DNA of 41,082 bases, from NCBI GenBank assembly GCA_944358265.1, contig CALVQR010000005.1:1-41082 (forward strand), read 5' to 3'. Shown piece after piece: positions 26,284 through 35,765 of the stretch (within the stretch, counting starts at the first letter, position 1; the number at the start of each line of letters is the position of its first letter). The position numbers and the translations under genes were made by a program. Origin of the DNA: an uncultured Bacilli bacterium (GTDB lineage Bacteria; Bacillota_I; Bacilli_A; RF39; UBA660). The notes under the pieces were generated by a model. It was not told the DNA's origin. It ran no database searches and was given only the letters and a program-made list of their open reading frames with translations.

Positions 26284-26300
26284 TTTAATCACCTATAAAT

Positions 26301-26329
26301 ATAATACTATATAGTATTAAAATATGCAA
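26301..26329 (-). promoter_or_regulatory. Operon promoter with MarR operator
   Basis: TTGCAT (26324-26329), 17 bases, TATTAT (26301-26306). The perfect 18-bp palindrome TAATACTAT/ATAGTATTA (26302-26319) covers the -10 and most of the spacer. Confidence 0.75.
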
Positions 26330-26370
26330 TAAAAAAAAGAATTTAAGAACTGTTTTGAATTATGAAAATA

Positions 26371-27191
26371 TTATTCATAATCATCTAAAAAACTATATTC
26401 TTTTCCATCTTTTTTATATCTTACAATTGTATCTAAATTTACATTTTCTAAAGCTGTAAAAATATTAACATCTACATTTTTATTTTTTTCTTTAATTCTT
26501 TTATTAAATATTTCATTTCATATCTTTTTGAATCTCTTTCATCTTTAGAATATTCTTCAGTAAATTTACAAGCACAATTTAAAAATTTTAATTCATTAAA
26601 ATTCTTCCAAGCAATTATATCATCTTCGTGAATTAAATAAAGTGGCCTTATAAGTTCAAGTCCTTCAAAATTAATACTATGAAGTTTAGGCATCATTGAT
26701 TTTATTTCACAACCATAAAACAAATTTAAAAGTATTGTTTCTATAACATCATCAAAATGATGTCCTAAAGCTATTTTATTACATCCAAGCTCTTTTGCTT
26801 TACTATATAAATATCCTCTTCTCATTCTTGCGCATAAATAGCAAGGATTTTCTTTAGAAACTTTATCCGCAACTTCAAATACATCTGATGAAAATATTTT
26901 TATAGGTATATTTAATAATTTTGAATTTTCTAAAATTAACTTTCTATTTTCCTTATTATAACCTGGGTCCATACATATAAATTCACATTCAAATTTAATT
27001 TTTCCATGATTTTTAATTTCTTGGAATAATTTAGCCATCAAAAATGAATCTTTACCACCTGAAATACATACAGCAATTTTATCATTTTCTTTTAATAACT
27101 GATATTTATCAAGAGCTTTAACAAAAGGTCTAAATAATTCTTTTCTATATTTTTTTATTATACTTCTTTCTACTTCCTTATATTTTTCCAT
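26371..27191 (-). CDS. TtcA-family tRNA thiolase-like protein, frameshifted near the C-terminus
   Basis: PP-loop ATPase of the TtcA/TilS class (tRNA 2-thiocytidine type). ISGGKDS (about 44-50) is the ATP site, and PCYLCARMRRGYLY carries the CxxC pair that holds an iron-sulfur cluster. GHHFDDVIETILLNLFYG is also typical, and a third Cys site reads NCACKF. The uninterrupted frame ends at 26472 after KELKKKIKM. A -1 shift at the A run 26483-26489 reads on through NVDVNIFTALENVNLDTI and ends FLDDYE at 26371, a tail that looks like the natural C-terminus. Catalytic parts are intact either way. It starts 1 base after the cysteine desulfurase stop, its likely sulfur donor. Confidence 0.85.
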
Positions 27192-27192
27192 C

Positions 27193-28308
27193 TTAACCTA
27201 CCAATTTCTTATATACATCATCAAATACTTTTAAAAATTCATCTAATTGAGTTTTAGTAGATAAATGAGATAAGCTAATTCTAATTGATGATTTTGCTCT
27301 TTCTGCATCTTTTGTAATCGCATAAATTGTTTTAGATATATTTTTATCACTAGAACATGCAGATTTTGTACTAACATATATTTCTTTTTTTTCTAATTCT
27401 TTTGAAAATTTACTTGAATCAATACCTATTATTGATATATTTAAAATATTTAATATAGAATTATTAGTACTATTAAAATATACATTTGAATAATTTGATA
27501 ATTTATTTTTCAAATATTCATTTAACTCTTTTATATATTTATTATTTTTATCCATATTATCAAGTGCAATTTCTAATGTTTTTTTAATAGATAATATTAA
27601 GGCAAGAGGTGGTGTCCCACTTCTATATTTACTTGTACTTTTTCCACCATGTATAAGTGGAAGTAATTTTACATTTGATTTTTTTATTAAAACTCCAATA
27701 CCATTTATTCCATAAAATTTATGTGGTGAAAAAGTTATCATATCTACATTTTCAAAATTAATATTTACTTTACCTATACTTTGAGTTGCATCCGTATGAA
27801 AAACTACATTATCATACTTACTTAAAACGCTCCCTATTTCTTCTATATTCTCTATTATACCAGTTTCGCTTTCAACACTAGTTATACTAACTAATGTTTT
27901 TTTATCATCTATTAAACTTTCAAGTTTTTCTACATCAATTTGTCCTTTTTCATTAACTTCAAGAATATCAACATTATAACCTTTATTCATTAAATAATTT
28001 ACTGGAGCAATTACTGATGAATGCTCTATATCTGTTGTAATTATATGACAATCTTTATTAATTTCTGCAAAACCTTTAATTGCTAAATTATTTGATTCTG
28101 ATGATCCACTTGTATAAATTACATCTTCTAAATTACAATTAAAAATTTTTGAGAGATATTTAGTAACCTCATCTATTTTTGTTTTTGATTCTAATCCTAG
28201 TTTATGTACTGAATTAGGATTAGCAAAATATAGAATATTGTTTAAGTTAAAATCTTCTAATACTCTTTTATCAACTGGACAATTTGCGGCATAATCTAAA
28301 TATATCAT
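27193..28308 (-). CDS. Cysteine desulfurase, NifS/IscS-like
   Basis: PLP enzyme that takes sulfur from cysteine and hands it on as a persulfide. From ATG 28308 it has 371 residues: MIYLDYAAN start, TSGSSESNNLAIKG for cofactor binding, HTDATQSIGK, SPHKFYGINGIGV with the PLP lysine, RSGTPP, and the catalytic Cys in KSACSSD. Location directly before the TtcA-like gene suggests dedicated tRNA thiolation. ATG 28308 is preferred over ATG 28323 because GGAG lies nine bases before it. Confidence 0.92.
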   Translation of the reverse strand: MIYLDYAANCPVDKRVLEDFNLNNILYFANPNSVHKLGLESKTKIDEVTKYLSKIFNCNLEDVIYTSGSSESNNLAIKGFAEINKDCHIITTDIEHSSVIAPVNYLMNKGYNVDILEVNEKGQIDVEKLESLIDDKKTLVSITSVESETGIIENIEEIGSVLSKYDNVVFHTDATQSIGKVNINFENVDMITFSPHKFYGINGIGVLIKKSNVKLLPLIHGGKSTSKYRSGTPPLALILSIKKTLEIALDNMDKNNKYIKELNEYLKNKLSNYSNVYFNSTNNSILNILNISIIGIDSSKFSKELEKKEIYVSTKSACSSDKNISKTIYAITKDAERAKSSIRISLSHLSTKTQLDEFLKVFDDVYKKLVG

Positions 28309-28323
28309 AATACTCAACTCCAT

Positions 28324-28683
28324 CTATATTTTATCATAATTTTTTAGCTTTAAAATTTTATTTGTATTAATATTCTCTTTGTAGTCAATTTTCTTTATAA
28401 AATTAGGTATCGGTATAATTATATAAAATCTATCTAAATCATATTTATTATATGTAAATATTTTTCTAACACATTTATATTAGCAATAAATGTTTCTGTA
28501 TTTATAGTATCACTATAACTCTCTAGGCTACCAATTAAAATTACTATCAATATCGTATTTATTTATATTAAATTGTGATGAAAAAATTACTTCATCAGTA
28601 GATATTATTATATCATTATATTCTACAGAAAATTCTATAAAATTATCTTTTGTGTTTTATTCATCAATAATTCTATATTTCAT
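28324..28683 (-). pseudogene. Decayed gene downstream of topB
   Basis: It begins MKYRIIDE at 28683 (AGGAAG ribosome site overlapping the topB stop), then an in-frame TAA, then 42 open codons including FIEFSVEYNDIIISTDEVIF. A shift leads to SLESYSDTINTETFIANINV. Another shift at a run of five A (28461-28465) leads to YDLDRFYIIIPIPNFIKKI, stopping at 28324. About 120 codons in all. I cannot name the ancestor. This accounts for the 370-base gap. Confidence 0.55.
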
Positions 28684-28693
28684 ATATTACTTC

Positions 28694-30778
28694 CTATTCA
28701 AATACAAAAGATAATTTCCCATCATCTTCTAATTTTAATTTAGCAGAAAATTCTTTATTATTTTTAGATATAAATCCATCTATTTTTTGAGATATTTTAT
28801 TTTGAAGTATTTCTTTGGCAATATTTTTACCTATTACTCTCTTACATATATTCATACTTATTTTAAATTTGCATCCTTCTTTATACCCTGTGCATCCATA
28901 GTTATATTTACCTTTTATTACATCTTTTCCACATAATGGACAAGTCCCTATTTTCTCTTTATAAAAACCTGTATCAGAAGGAGAATTTACGCTATTAAAT
29001 ACTTCTTTTATTTCATCTTCAGTAAGTTTTACTACATCAGATACTTTTATATTACCTTTATAAACTTGTTTTAATCCTTTACCCAATTCACTAGTTTTAT
29101 ATTTATCCATACTTATATTCATATTTGATAAAGATTCAATTAAATATTTACCTCCTGGAAGTATATAATATACATCTTTTTTTAATTCTATATATTTACT
29201 ATTTATTGCATTATTTATAATACCTGTCCTTGTTGCTTCTGTACCAAGTTCTAATCCTTCAAATATTGCTTTATAATCTTCAGTATCATCATCTTCTTCT
29301 TCATTTAATTTCGCTTTATCTTCTTTAAAAGGATTTTTTAAATAATTATTAAGTGTTTCAATAGTATAATGTTTTGGAGCAGATTTTTTCTTTTCTTTAG
29401 GGGAAAAATTTATATTTATAATATCTCCTACATTTAAATTAGGAAGAATTTTATCATTTTTAGAATATTCATCATATTTTGTCCATCCCTTTTCAATTAT
29501 TACATTACCTTTTAAAGTAAATTCTTCATTATCTCCTACTTTTATTTTTATTTCAGTTTTTTCAATTTTACACTCCTCAGTTGCAAAAACTGCTGCAAAT
29601 CTTCTCATAACTGCAGTATATACTTTTATTTCATCATCTGTCATATTTTCTTTTTTAGGAATTTTATATGTTGGAGTAAGCGCAGAGTGTGATTCTATTT
29701 TACTATCATCAAATATAGTTTTTTTATCTTTAAATTTTACGTCGTATCCTAATTTAGATACAATTTCTAATATTTCCTTTATTTTACTTTTTTCATTAGT
29801 TGCAAGATATTCTGAATTAGTTCTTGGATATGTTAAATAACCTTCTTCGTATAATTTTTGTACAATAGAAAGTGATTTGTCCATGGGCATTTTATATTTT
29901 TTACCTAAGTAGTTTTGAAGTTTAGTAAGAGAATATAATTTACCTGGCGATAATGTATCTTTTTTTACATTTTTACTTATTACTATAGCCTTTTCTTTAT
30001 TGTACTTTTCACATAATTTTTTAGCATTATTTAACTTTTCTTTTGCAAATTTTTCTTTAGAAGTAAGTTCTACTTCTTCCCCATTTGTTATCTCATTTGA
30101 TACTATTCCATAATAAATATCTGGGACAAATTCTTCTATTTGTTTATCTCTATCATATATTGCTTTAACAATAGGAACTATTACTCTACCAACTCTTAAA
30201 AGAGTTCCTGTTTTAAGAGTTGCATATCTTGTTAAATTAACTCCATAAAGCCAATCTACATAAGTTCTAGCAAAACCTTCATTAGCAAGATTATCATATT
30301 CTTTTTCATCTTTCATATTATTTAATGCTTCATTTACTGTTTTTGTAGTTTGATCAGGAAGCCATAATCTTACTTTTCTTTTTTGAGTATTAAGAGTATT
30401 ATCCATACACAATCTAACAATTATTTCTCCTTCTCTATCAGAGTCTCCTGCATTTACTACGGTATCTACATCTTCTCTATTAATAAGCGTTTTTATTATG
30501 TTAAATTGTTTTAAAACTCCATCATCTACTTTTTTATTTTTCTCTTTTTTTAAATTAAACTTAAATTCTTTTGGAAAAAAAGGTAAATTATCTATTTTCC
30601 ATCTTTTATCTTCTGTATTATCATAATCTTCTATATCATAAAGGGTAAATAAATGACCAAAAGCCCATGTAACTAAATAATTTTCATTTTCAAAATAACC
30701 ATCATTCTTCTTCATATTACCAATTGCTGAAACTATATTTCTAGCAAGTGATGGTTTTTCTGCGATTATTAGTTTCAT
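28694..30778 (-). CDS. topB: DNA topoisomerase III
   Basis: Type IA topoisomerase, 694 residues. The Toprim domain opens with LIIAEKPSLARNI, with the metal motif NAGDSDREGE. The active-site tyrosine is in YLTYPRTNSEYL. A C-terminal zinc ribbon (CPLCGKDVIKGKYNYGC) and a topo C-terminal repeat (FISKNNKEFSAKLKL) follow. The length and motifs match TopB rather than TopA. It starts at ATG 30778 with AGGAGG. The run of seven A at 30545-30551 inside it is in frame, a useful contrast to the broken genes nearby. Confidence 0.95.
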   Translation of the reverse strand: MKLIIAEKPSLARNIVSAIGNMKKNDGYFENENYLVTWAFGHLFTLYDIEDYDNTEDKRWKIDNLPFFPKEFKFNLKKEKNKKVDDGVLKQFNIIKTLINREDVDTVVNAGDSDREGEIIVRLCMDNTLNTQKRKVRLWLPDQTTKTVNEALNNMKDEKEYDNLANEGFARTYVDWLYGVNLTRYATLKTGTLLRVGRVIVPIVKAIYDRDKQIEEFVPDIYYGIVSNEITNGEEVELTSKEKFAKEKLNNAKKLCEKYNKEKAIVISKNVKKDTLSPGKLYSLTKLQNYLGKKYKMPMDKSLSIVQKLYEEGYLTYPRTNSEYLATNEKSKIKEILEIVSKLGYDVKFKDKKTIFDDSKIESHSALTPTYKIPKKENMTDDEIKVYTAVMRRFAAVFATEECKIEKTEIKIKVGDNEEFTLKGNVIIEKGWTKYDEYSKNDKILPNLNVGDIININFSPKEKKKSAPKHYTIETLNNYLKNPFKEDKAKLNEEEDDDTEDYKAIFEGLELGTEATRTGIINNAINSKYIELKKDVYYILPGGKYLIESLSNMNISMDKYKTSELGKGLKQVYKGNIKVSDVVKLTEDEIKEVFNSVNSPSDTGFYKEKIGTCPLCGKDVIKGKYNYGCTGYKEGCKFKISMNICKRVIGKNIAKEILQNKISQKIDGFISKNNKEFSAKLKLEDDGKLSFVFE

Positions 30779-30797
30779 ATATTTACCTCCTATAATA

Positions 30798-31035
30798 TTA
30801 TCTTTTTAAAATAATTTCAGTATTAATTTTTTTATACTTTTCGAAATTTATTTCAAATTTTATTTTTTCTTTAATAAAATTATATAGTTTTTCTACTATT
30901 TTAAAATTATTAAAAAATAGATTTATCTATTATTATTAATTTTTAAATAAACCTAAACTTATTTTTAAATCATAATTTATTTGGTTTTATTTAATATTAT
31001 CTTCTAGTCTTTTCACTATAAAGCTTTTTCTGCAT
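30798..31035 (-). pseudogene. Coding remnant upstream of topB
   Basis: The 330 bases between topB and murE contain no whole gene. The part nearest topB (30798-30914) is open for 38 codons and looks coding (FNNFKIVEKLYNFIKEKIKF then FEKYKKINTEIILKR). Shorter pieces lie above it with stops between them. With the promoter at 31040-31068 it looks like the remains of a gene that once preceded topB; it now forms a long leader. Confidence 0.35.
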
Positions 31036-31039
31036 TATT

Positions 31040-31068
31040 ATTATAATAGATTTTGAGTGAAACTTCAA
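31040..31068 (-). promoter_or_regulatory. Promoter upstream of topB
   Basis: TTGAAG (31063-31068), 17 bases, TATAAT (31040-31045). It would give topB a leader of about 250 bases. Confidence 0.6.
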
Positions 31069-31084
31069 TATTCTTATAAAACAA

Positions 31085-31110
31085 AATAATATGACAATAG
31101 TCATATTATT
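31085..31110 (-). terminator. Terminator of murE
   Basis: AATAATATGAC (31085-31095) pairs with GTCATATTATT (31100-31110), loop of 4, T-rich after it on the minus strand. It starts 2 bases after the murE stop. Confidence 0.8.
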
Positions 31111-31111
31111 T

Positions 31112-32545
31112 TTAATGTTTTTGATGTATCCCCAGTCTATTTCTTATTGCATTTTCTGCCTCTTCTACATCGTTAAAATATATAGTTTTATCTTTTAATT
31201 TTTCATATGTTTCATTTCCTTTTCCTAGAATTAATACAACATCATTTTTCTCTGCAATATTAATTGCTCTTTGTATAGCTTCTCTTCTATCTATAACTAC
31301 TTCATAATTATCTTTCTTTATATCCCTTATAATATCATTAATTATATCTTTAGGATCCTCACTTCTAGGATCTTCATATGTAAAAATCGCATAATCACAA
31401 TTTTCTGAAACTACTTTACCCACTTTTGGTCTTTTTGATTTATCTCTTTCTCCTGCTTGTCCTATTACAACAATACTTTTATTAATATCTAATGCTTTTA
31501 CAAAATTTAATAGTTTTGAGATTCCATTTGGAGTATGTGCATAATCAACAATAACTTGATAATCTTGAATTAAATCTATTTTGCTAAGACGACCATCTAC
31601 ACGTATATCTTTTATTTTTTCTATTAAATCATCCATTTTAAAACCATTTTTTAAACATGTTAATAAAGCTGCGGCTAAATTATACACATTAAAGTCTGCT
31701 AATAAGGGTGATGTTATATCATAAACTTTATTCATATATTTGAATTTTATATCTGTTTTATTTGGCATAATTTTATAAGATACTATTTGTAAATCATTCT
31801 CTTCTCCAATACCATATGTATAAACATTACTATTACAAGATTCTAATACTTTATAAAAATGTTTATCATCACGATTTAATATCGATATTCCATCTTTTTT
31901 AGTTTGTTTAAATAATTTACATTTACAATCAATATAATTTTCTAAAGTACCATGTGTATTTAGATGTTCACTAGTTATATTAGTTAAAATAGATGTATCA
32001 AATTCAAAAGAAGATAATCTTCCTGAATAAAATGCTTCGCTACTAGTTTCAATTGATGCATATTTACATCCTGCATCTACAAATTCTTTAAGATAAGAGC
32101 ATAAAACATTTACCTCTGGTGTTGTATTGGGTGTATCTTTTTTTACATTCTTATAACTTATTCCATTTGTTCCACTATAACCACAATTATCTTTTCCAAT
32201 AAGAGTTTGAATAATAGTTGCTGTACTAGTTTTGCCATCTGTCCCCGTTATTGCAATTAATTTTAATTTTTCGTCTGGATAATCATAAAACTTTTTACTT
32301 AATATGGCAAGTTCTTTATTTGTATCTTCAACTTTTATATAAGGAATATCAACTTTAACATCTTTAGATACCATTAATGCAGAGGCTCCATTTTTAATTG
32401 CTTCATCTATAAAATCATGTCTGTCCGCAGTTACTCCCTTAATACATACAAATAAATCCCCTTTCTTAACTTCTTTAGAATTAATCTTTATATCATTAAG
32501 ATCTACATCATAATTACAATTATATAATTCATTTAATTTTTTCAT
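31112..32545 (-). CDS. murE: UDP-MurNAc-tripeptide synthetase
   Basis: Adds the third residue of the peptidoglycan stem peptide in the cytoplasm. 477 residues with Mur-ligase order: N-terminal UDP-binding domain (SKEVKKGDLFVCIKG), ATP site GTDGKTSTA (about 100-108), central domain with the lysine of DCKCKLFK, and a C-terminal domain with VDYAHTPNG and the amino-acid motif EDPRSEDP. Diaminopimelate enzymes carry DNPR here while lysine enzymes lack the Arg, so the kept Arg suggests meso-diaminopimelate. AAAGGAG precedes ATG 32545. It lies 39 bases after the GH25 gene and probably shares its transcript. Confidence 0.93.
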   Translation of the reverse strand: MKKLNELYNCNYDVDLNDIKINSKEVKKGDLFVCIKGVTADRHDFIDEAIKNGASALMVSKDVKVDIPYIKVEDTNKELAILSKKFYDYPDEKLKLIAITGTDGKTSTATIIQTLIGKDNCGYSGTNGISYKNVKKDTPNTTPEVNVLCSYLKEFVDAGCKYASIETSSEAFYSGRLSSFEFDTSILTNITSEHLNTHGTLENYIDCKCKLFKQTKKDGISILNRDDKHFYKVLESCNSNVYTYGIGEENDLQIVSYKIMPNKTDIKFKYMNKVYDITSPLLADFNVYNLAAALLTCLKNGFKMDDLIEKIKDIRVDGRLSKIDLIQDYQVIVDYAHTPNGISKLLNFVKALDINKSIVVIGQAGERDKSKRPKVGKVVSENCDYAIFTYEDPRSEDPKDIINDIIRDIKKDNYEVVIDRREAIQRAINIAEKNDVVLILGKGNETYEKLKDKTIYFNDVEEAENAIRNRLGIHQKH

Positions 32546-32584
32546 ACTACTCCTTTTACTTATTTACGTATCAATTATTATATC

Positions 32585-33793
32585 TTATTTTTTATCAATA
32601 TAATAAATATCTATATCAACTGCCCCATTAATACCATCAACTTTCCCTCTATTAGTTAGCTGCCAAAATTTATAATTACCTTGATAATTTGTTACATCAG
32701 TATAATGTGCAAGCCATATTTCATTATCATTAGGAAGCCATATTTGTTCTAAATAATTTTTACTACCATAAAGAATTCCTTTATAGCCATTTTTTTCTAT
32801 TTCTTTTATAAATTCATTTGCCATAGATGTAAGATTATAAAAGCTTAAATTGTAAGAATTATAATCTGAGAAATCTTCCCAATCGAATGCAATAGGTAAT
32901 GATATATCATAATCTTCTATTTCTTTTAATACCCACTTAGCGGTTTCTTTTGCTTCTTTTTTACTTGATGCATATGAATAAAAATAAACGCCTGCATCAA
33001 TGCCATACTTATTAGCATTTTCTATATTTTGTTTAAATTTACTATCTAAAACATATTCTCCATTTATTCCTTTTTGATAACCTACTCTAATAAAAACAAA
33101 TTCTACTCCAGCATTTTTTATTTTTTCAAAATCTATGTCTCCTTGCCATAAAGAAACATCTATACCAATTTTTGTATTTTCATTTTTATATTTTTCTTTA
33201 ATATCATTAAAATCTATATAATTTATTTCATTAGAAGCATTATTACTGCTTTTGGTAGGTTCATAAACAACCAAATTAAAAATTTTTTCAGTTATATTGT
33301 TACTACTATCAGTTGCTTTAAATATAAGAGGATAAGAATTTACTACATTCAAATCATATTCCCCAATTATTTCACATTTTGGATTATTATCATAATTATC
33401 TCCACATAATATATCATTAATTAAAGTATCTTCACTATTCTTCCTAATATAATAATTATCATTTAACCAAACAACTGGAGAAACTCTGTCAACTACATCT
33501 ATAGTATAACTATAATCTAATTTTATATTATCATCATTTATAAATTTAAATTTTACTATTTTTTTACCAAGTTTACTAGAATCAATTATAAAATCATTTA
33601 CTATATTACCATTTATATCTTTTATATAATCAGATACTTTTTTCTTACTGTTAAATTCTAAAGTCATATCATTTACTAATTCAACTTCTACTTTTGCATA
33701 CTTAACTCTTAAATAAGAGTATAATTTAATCCCTGTAAATATAAGTAATAAATTTAATAATATTATAATAAGTATTAATATTTTCTTTTTCAT
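32585..33793 (-). CDS. Membrane-anchored GH25 lysozyme
   Basis: A 402-residue cell-wall hydrolase. An N-terminal membrane segment (about 4-24, ILILIIILLNLLLIFTGIKL) without a cleavage or lipobox site anchors it outside the membrane. Two Ig/Cadherin-like beta domains follow (about 35-185). The GH25 muramidase barrel fills about 200-402: IGIDVSLWQGDIDFEKIK with the first acid, FIRVGYQKG, and IAFDWEDF with the D-x-E catalytic pair. ATG 33793 is chosen because GGAGG is five bases away; ATG 33805 is upstream of that site. A TATAAT lies at 33819-33824. Together with murE it forms a cell-wall unit. Confidence 0.9.
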   Translation of the reverse strand: MKKKILILIIILLNLLLIFTGIKLYSYLRVKYAKVEVELVNDMTLEFNSKKKVSDYIKDINGNIVNDFIIDSSKLGKKIVKFKFINDDNIKLDYSYTIDVVDRVSPVVWLNDNYYIRKNSEDTLINDILCGDNYDNNPKCEIIGEYDLNVVNSYPLIFKATDSSNNITEKIFNLVVYEPTKSSNNASNEINYIDFNDIKEKYKNENTKIGIDVSLWQGDIDFEKIKNAGVEFVFIRVGYQKGINGEYVLDSKFKQNIENANKYGIDAGVYFYSYASSKKEAKETAKWVLKEIEDYDISLPIAFDWEDFSDYNSYNLSFYNLTSMANEFIKEIEKNGYKGILYGSKNYLEQIWLPNDNEIWLAHYTDVTNYQGNYKFWQLTNRGKVDGINGAVDIDIYYIDKK

Positions 33794-33832
33794 AAAATCC
33801 TCCATTACTTTTATTTATATTATACACTAAAA

Positions 33833-33867
33833 ACAAAATAAAAACTTGAAAATATCTCTCAAGTTTA
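33833..33867 (-). terminator. Terminator of the hydrogenase gene
   Basis: AAACTTGA (33842-33849) pairs with TCAAGTTT (33859-33866), followed on the minus strand by TTTTTATTTTG. Confidence 0.7.
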
Positions 33868-33868
33868 A

Positions 33869-35311
33869 TTAAATTGATTTTTCAAGTAAATCTTCAAGTA
33901 ATTTTGATCTATCTTTATAACTAGTATGAAGTAATTCTTTAGATTTTTCACTTAGTGGGCTACCCAAAAATTCATCATATATTTTGATTATATCTTTATT
34001 TTCATGTGGATAACGTACATTTACTTCTTTATCTCTTTTATACAAAGATTCTATTCTTTTTTCTTTTACTTCTTTTTCATCTTTTATTAATATTTTAGGT
34101 TGTCCTCCGCCACCAATACATCCACCATAACAATTCATTATTTCTATATAATCATACTTTGATGTTCCATTTTTTACTTCATCTAAAATAGGTACTGCAG
34201 ATGACATTTTATGAATAACTGCGACATTTAATTCTTTACCATTAATATTAATTTTTGCTTCTTTTACTTCATCCATTCCTCTAACACTATTAAATTCTAT
34301 GTTTTTTAAAAGATTCCCAGTTAAAATATAATATGCTTCTCTTATTGCAGCTTCCATAACTCCACCAGTATTACCAAATATTACTCCAGCACCTGATCCT
34401 TCCCCAAGCAAAAAATCATAATCGCTATCTTCTAAAGATACAAAATCTATTTTTTCATCTTTCAATATATCTGCAAGTTCTCTGACCGTTAATACTAAAT
34501 CTGTCCCACCTATTTCTTCTCTTTTTATTTCATATTTTTTTGCTGTACATGGCGTGATTGCAACTGTAAATATATCGTTTTTATCAATATTATTTTTCAT
34601 AGAAAAATAATTTTTAACAACTTCTCCCATCATTCCAATTGGACTTTTACAAGTTGAAATATTATTTAAAATTTCTGGATAAAATATTTCTGCATATTTA
34701 ACCCATGATGGACAACAACTAGTAAACATAGGTAAAGTTTCATTATTTTTTATTCTTTTGATAAGTTCGTTTGCCTCTTCCATAATAGTTAAGTCTGCTG
34801 CGAAAGTTACATCAAACACATAATTAAATCCTAATTTTCTAAGTGAAGAGATAAGTTTCCCTTGTACAAAAGTTCCTTTTTCTAAATTAAATTCATCTCC
34901 TAGAGAAACTCTAACTGAAGGAGACGTGTATGCTACTAAAATTTTTTTATCTTCTTTTGCTTTATAAAATTTATCTTTATCTATTTTTGGTATTAAAGCA
35001 TTTGTTGGACAAAAAGTTATACATTGTCCACAATTGACACATAAATCTCCATTACATATATCTTTTATGTTTTCTCTTTCAAAACATATTTTCGTGCACA
35101 TCCCACAATCAATACATTTTTCATCTATTTTTTCTATTGATGGATTATCTTTTGATATTTTTATTGCATTATTAAAACTATTAGATTCTTCTATTTCATC
35201 TTCAGTTTTCTCAATTAAATATTTAGGACATCCACATGAAGGACAATTATCTATTTTTTTAAATTGTTCTTCTTCAATCATGGTTGAGCATATACTACAT
35301 TTATACTTCAT
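33869..35311 (-). CDS. [FeFe] hydrogenase, monomeric, with rubredoxin-like N-terminus
   Basis: A 480-residue iron hydrogenase-type protein. N-terminus: a rubredoxin-like knuckle pair (CSIC ... CPSC, about 4-30). Next are two 4Fe-4S ferredoxin sites (CIDCGMCTKIC and CVNCGQCITFCP, about 70-110). The H-cluster domain has all three signatures: TSCCPSW, TPCTAKKYE and the variant CYGGCIGGGGQP (usually CPGGC). Both cysteines that matter for the H-cluster and proton path are present. It could reoxidise ferredoxin by making hydrogen, or act as a sensor. No maturase genes are in the window. The start is ATG 35311 with AGAGGTGG. Confidence 0.9.
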   Translation of the reverse strand: MKYKCSICSTMIEEEQFKKIDNCPSCGCPKYLIEKTEDEIEESNSFNNAIKISKDNPSIEKIDEKCIDCGMCTKICFERENIKDICNGDLCVNCGQCITFCPTNALIPKIDKDKFYKAKEDKKILVAYTSPSVRVSLGDEFNLEKGTFVQGKLISSLRKLGFNYVFDVTFAADLTIMEEANELIKRIKNNETLPMFTSCCPSWVKYAEIFYPEILNNISTCKSPIGMMGEVVKNYFSMKNNIDKNDIFTVAITPCTAKKYEIKREEIGGTDLVLTVRELADILKDEKIDFVSLEDSDYDFLLGEGSGAGVIFGNTGGVMEAAIREAYYILTGNLLKNIEFNSVRGMDEVKEAKININGKELNVAVIHKMSSAVPILDEVKNGTSKYDYIEIMNCYGGCIGGGGQPKILIKDEKEVKEKRIESLYKRDKEVNVRYPHENKDIIKIYDEFLGSPLSEKSKELLHTSYKDRSKLLEDLLEKSI

Positions 35312-35326
35312 TAACACTTACCACCT

Positions 35327-35606
35327 CTATATTAAAAATATCATTTTAATATAATTATTGTCAATAAAAAACTTGAAAAACTTGAGTATATCTCTTATAG
35401 TACAATTACGATAGTTATCTATAACTTTTTTAATAGTTTTAAAATTATCACCAATTATAAATAAACTTTTTTATATTCTAATATTTTATCAACAAAAATA
35501 TTAGTATCATTATTAAAAATCCATTTTTCATAAAAAAAAAGACTCTTGATAAGAATCTTATCTAAAGTTCAAATAATTCAAACAGATTTACTTTTAGCAG
35601 AGACAT
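35327..35606 (-). pseudogene. Decayed gene upstream of the hydrogenase
   Basis: Coding-like pieces in order: MSLLKVNLFELFE from 35606, then in another frame LDKILIKSLFFYEKWIF through VDKILEYKK. After a -1 shift at a run of six A (35467-35472) comes LFIIGDNFKTIKKVIDNY, then RNCTIRDILKFF, ending at 35327. One extra A would join the last two pieces. The ancestor is not recognised. The hydrogenase promoter lies inside its end. Confidence 0.45.
35335..35364 (-). promoter_or_regulatory. Promoter of the hydrogenase gene
   Basis: TTGACA (35359-35364), 18 bases, TATTTT (35335-35340) with upstream TGA. It overlaps decayed coding sequence, so it may have arisen after the loss of that gene. Confidence 0.5.
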
Positions 35607-35765
35607 ATAGTATATCTTAAACATAAGTAATTAATTAACAAATAACTAATCTTTATAGATATAATAATACGCTTTTTTTGAAATAAAAATTCTATATAAC
35701 TATTTTTAGTATTTTTGATATATTTAGTTTTCATAATATTTTTTTCATAAGAATTTTGACGAAAA

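Noticed and set aside
35397-35580. CRISPR-like or tandem repeat array in the AT-rich gap
   Set aside because: Repeats of AAAACTTGA type are few, short and unevenly spaced; no array of equal units is present.
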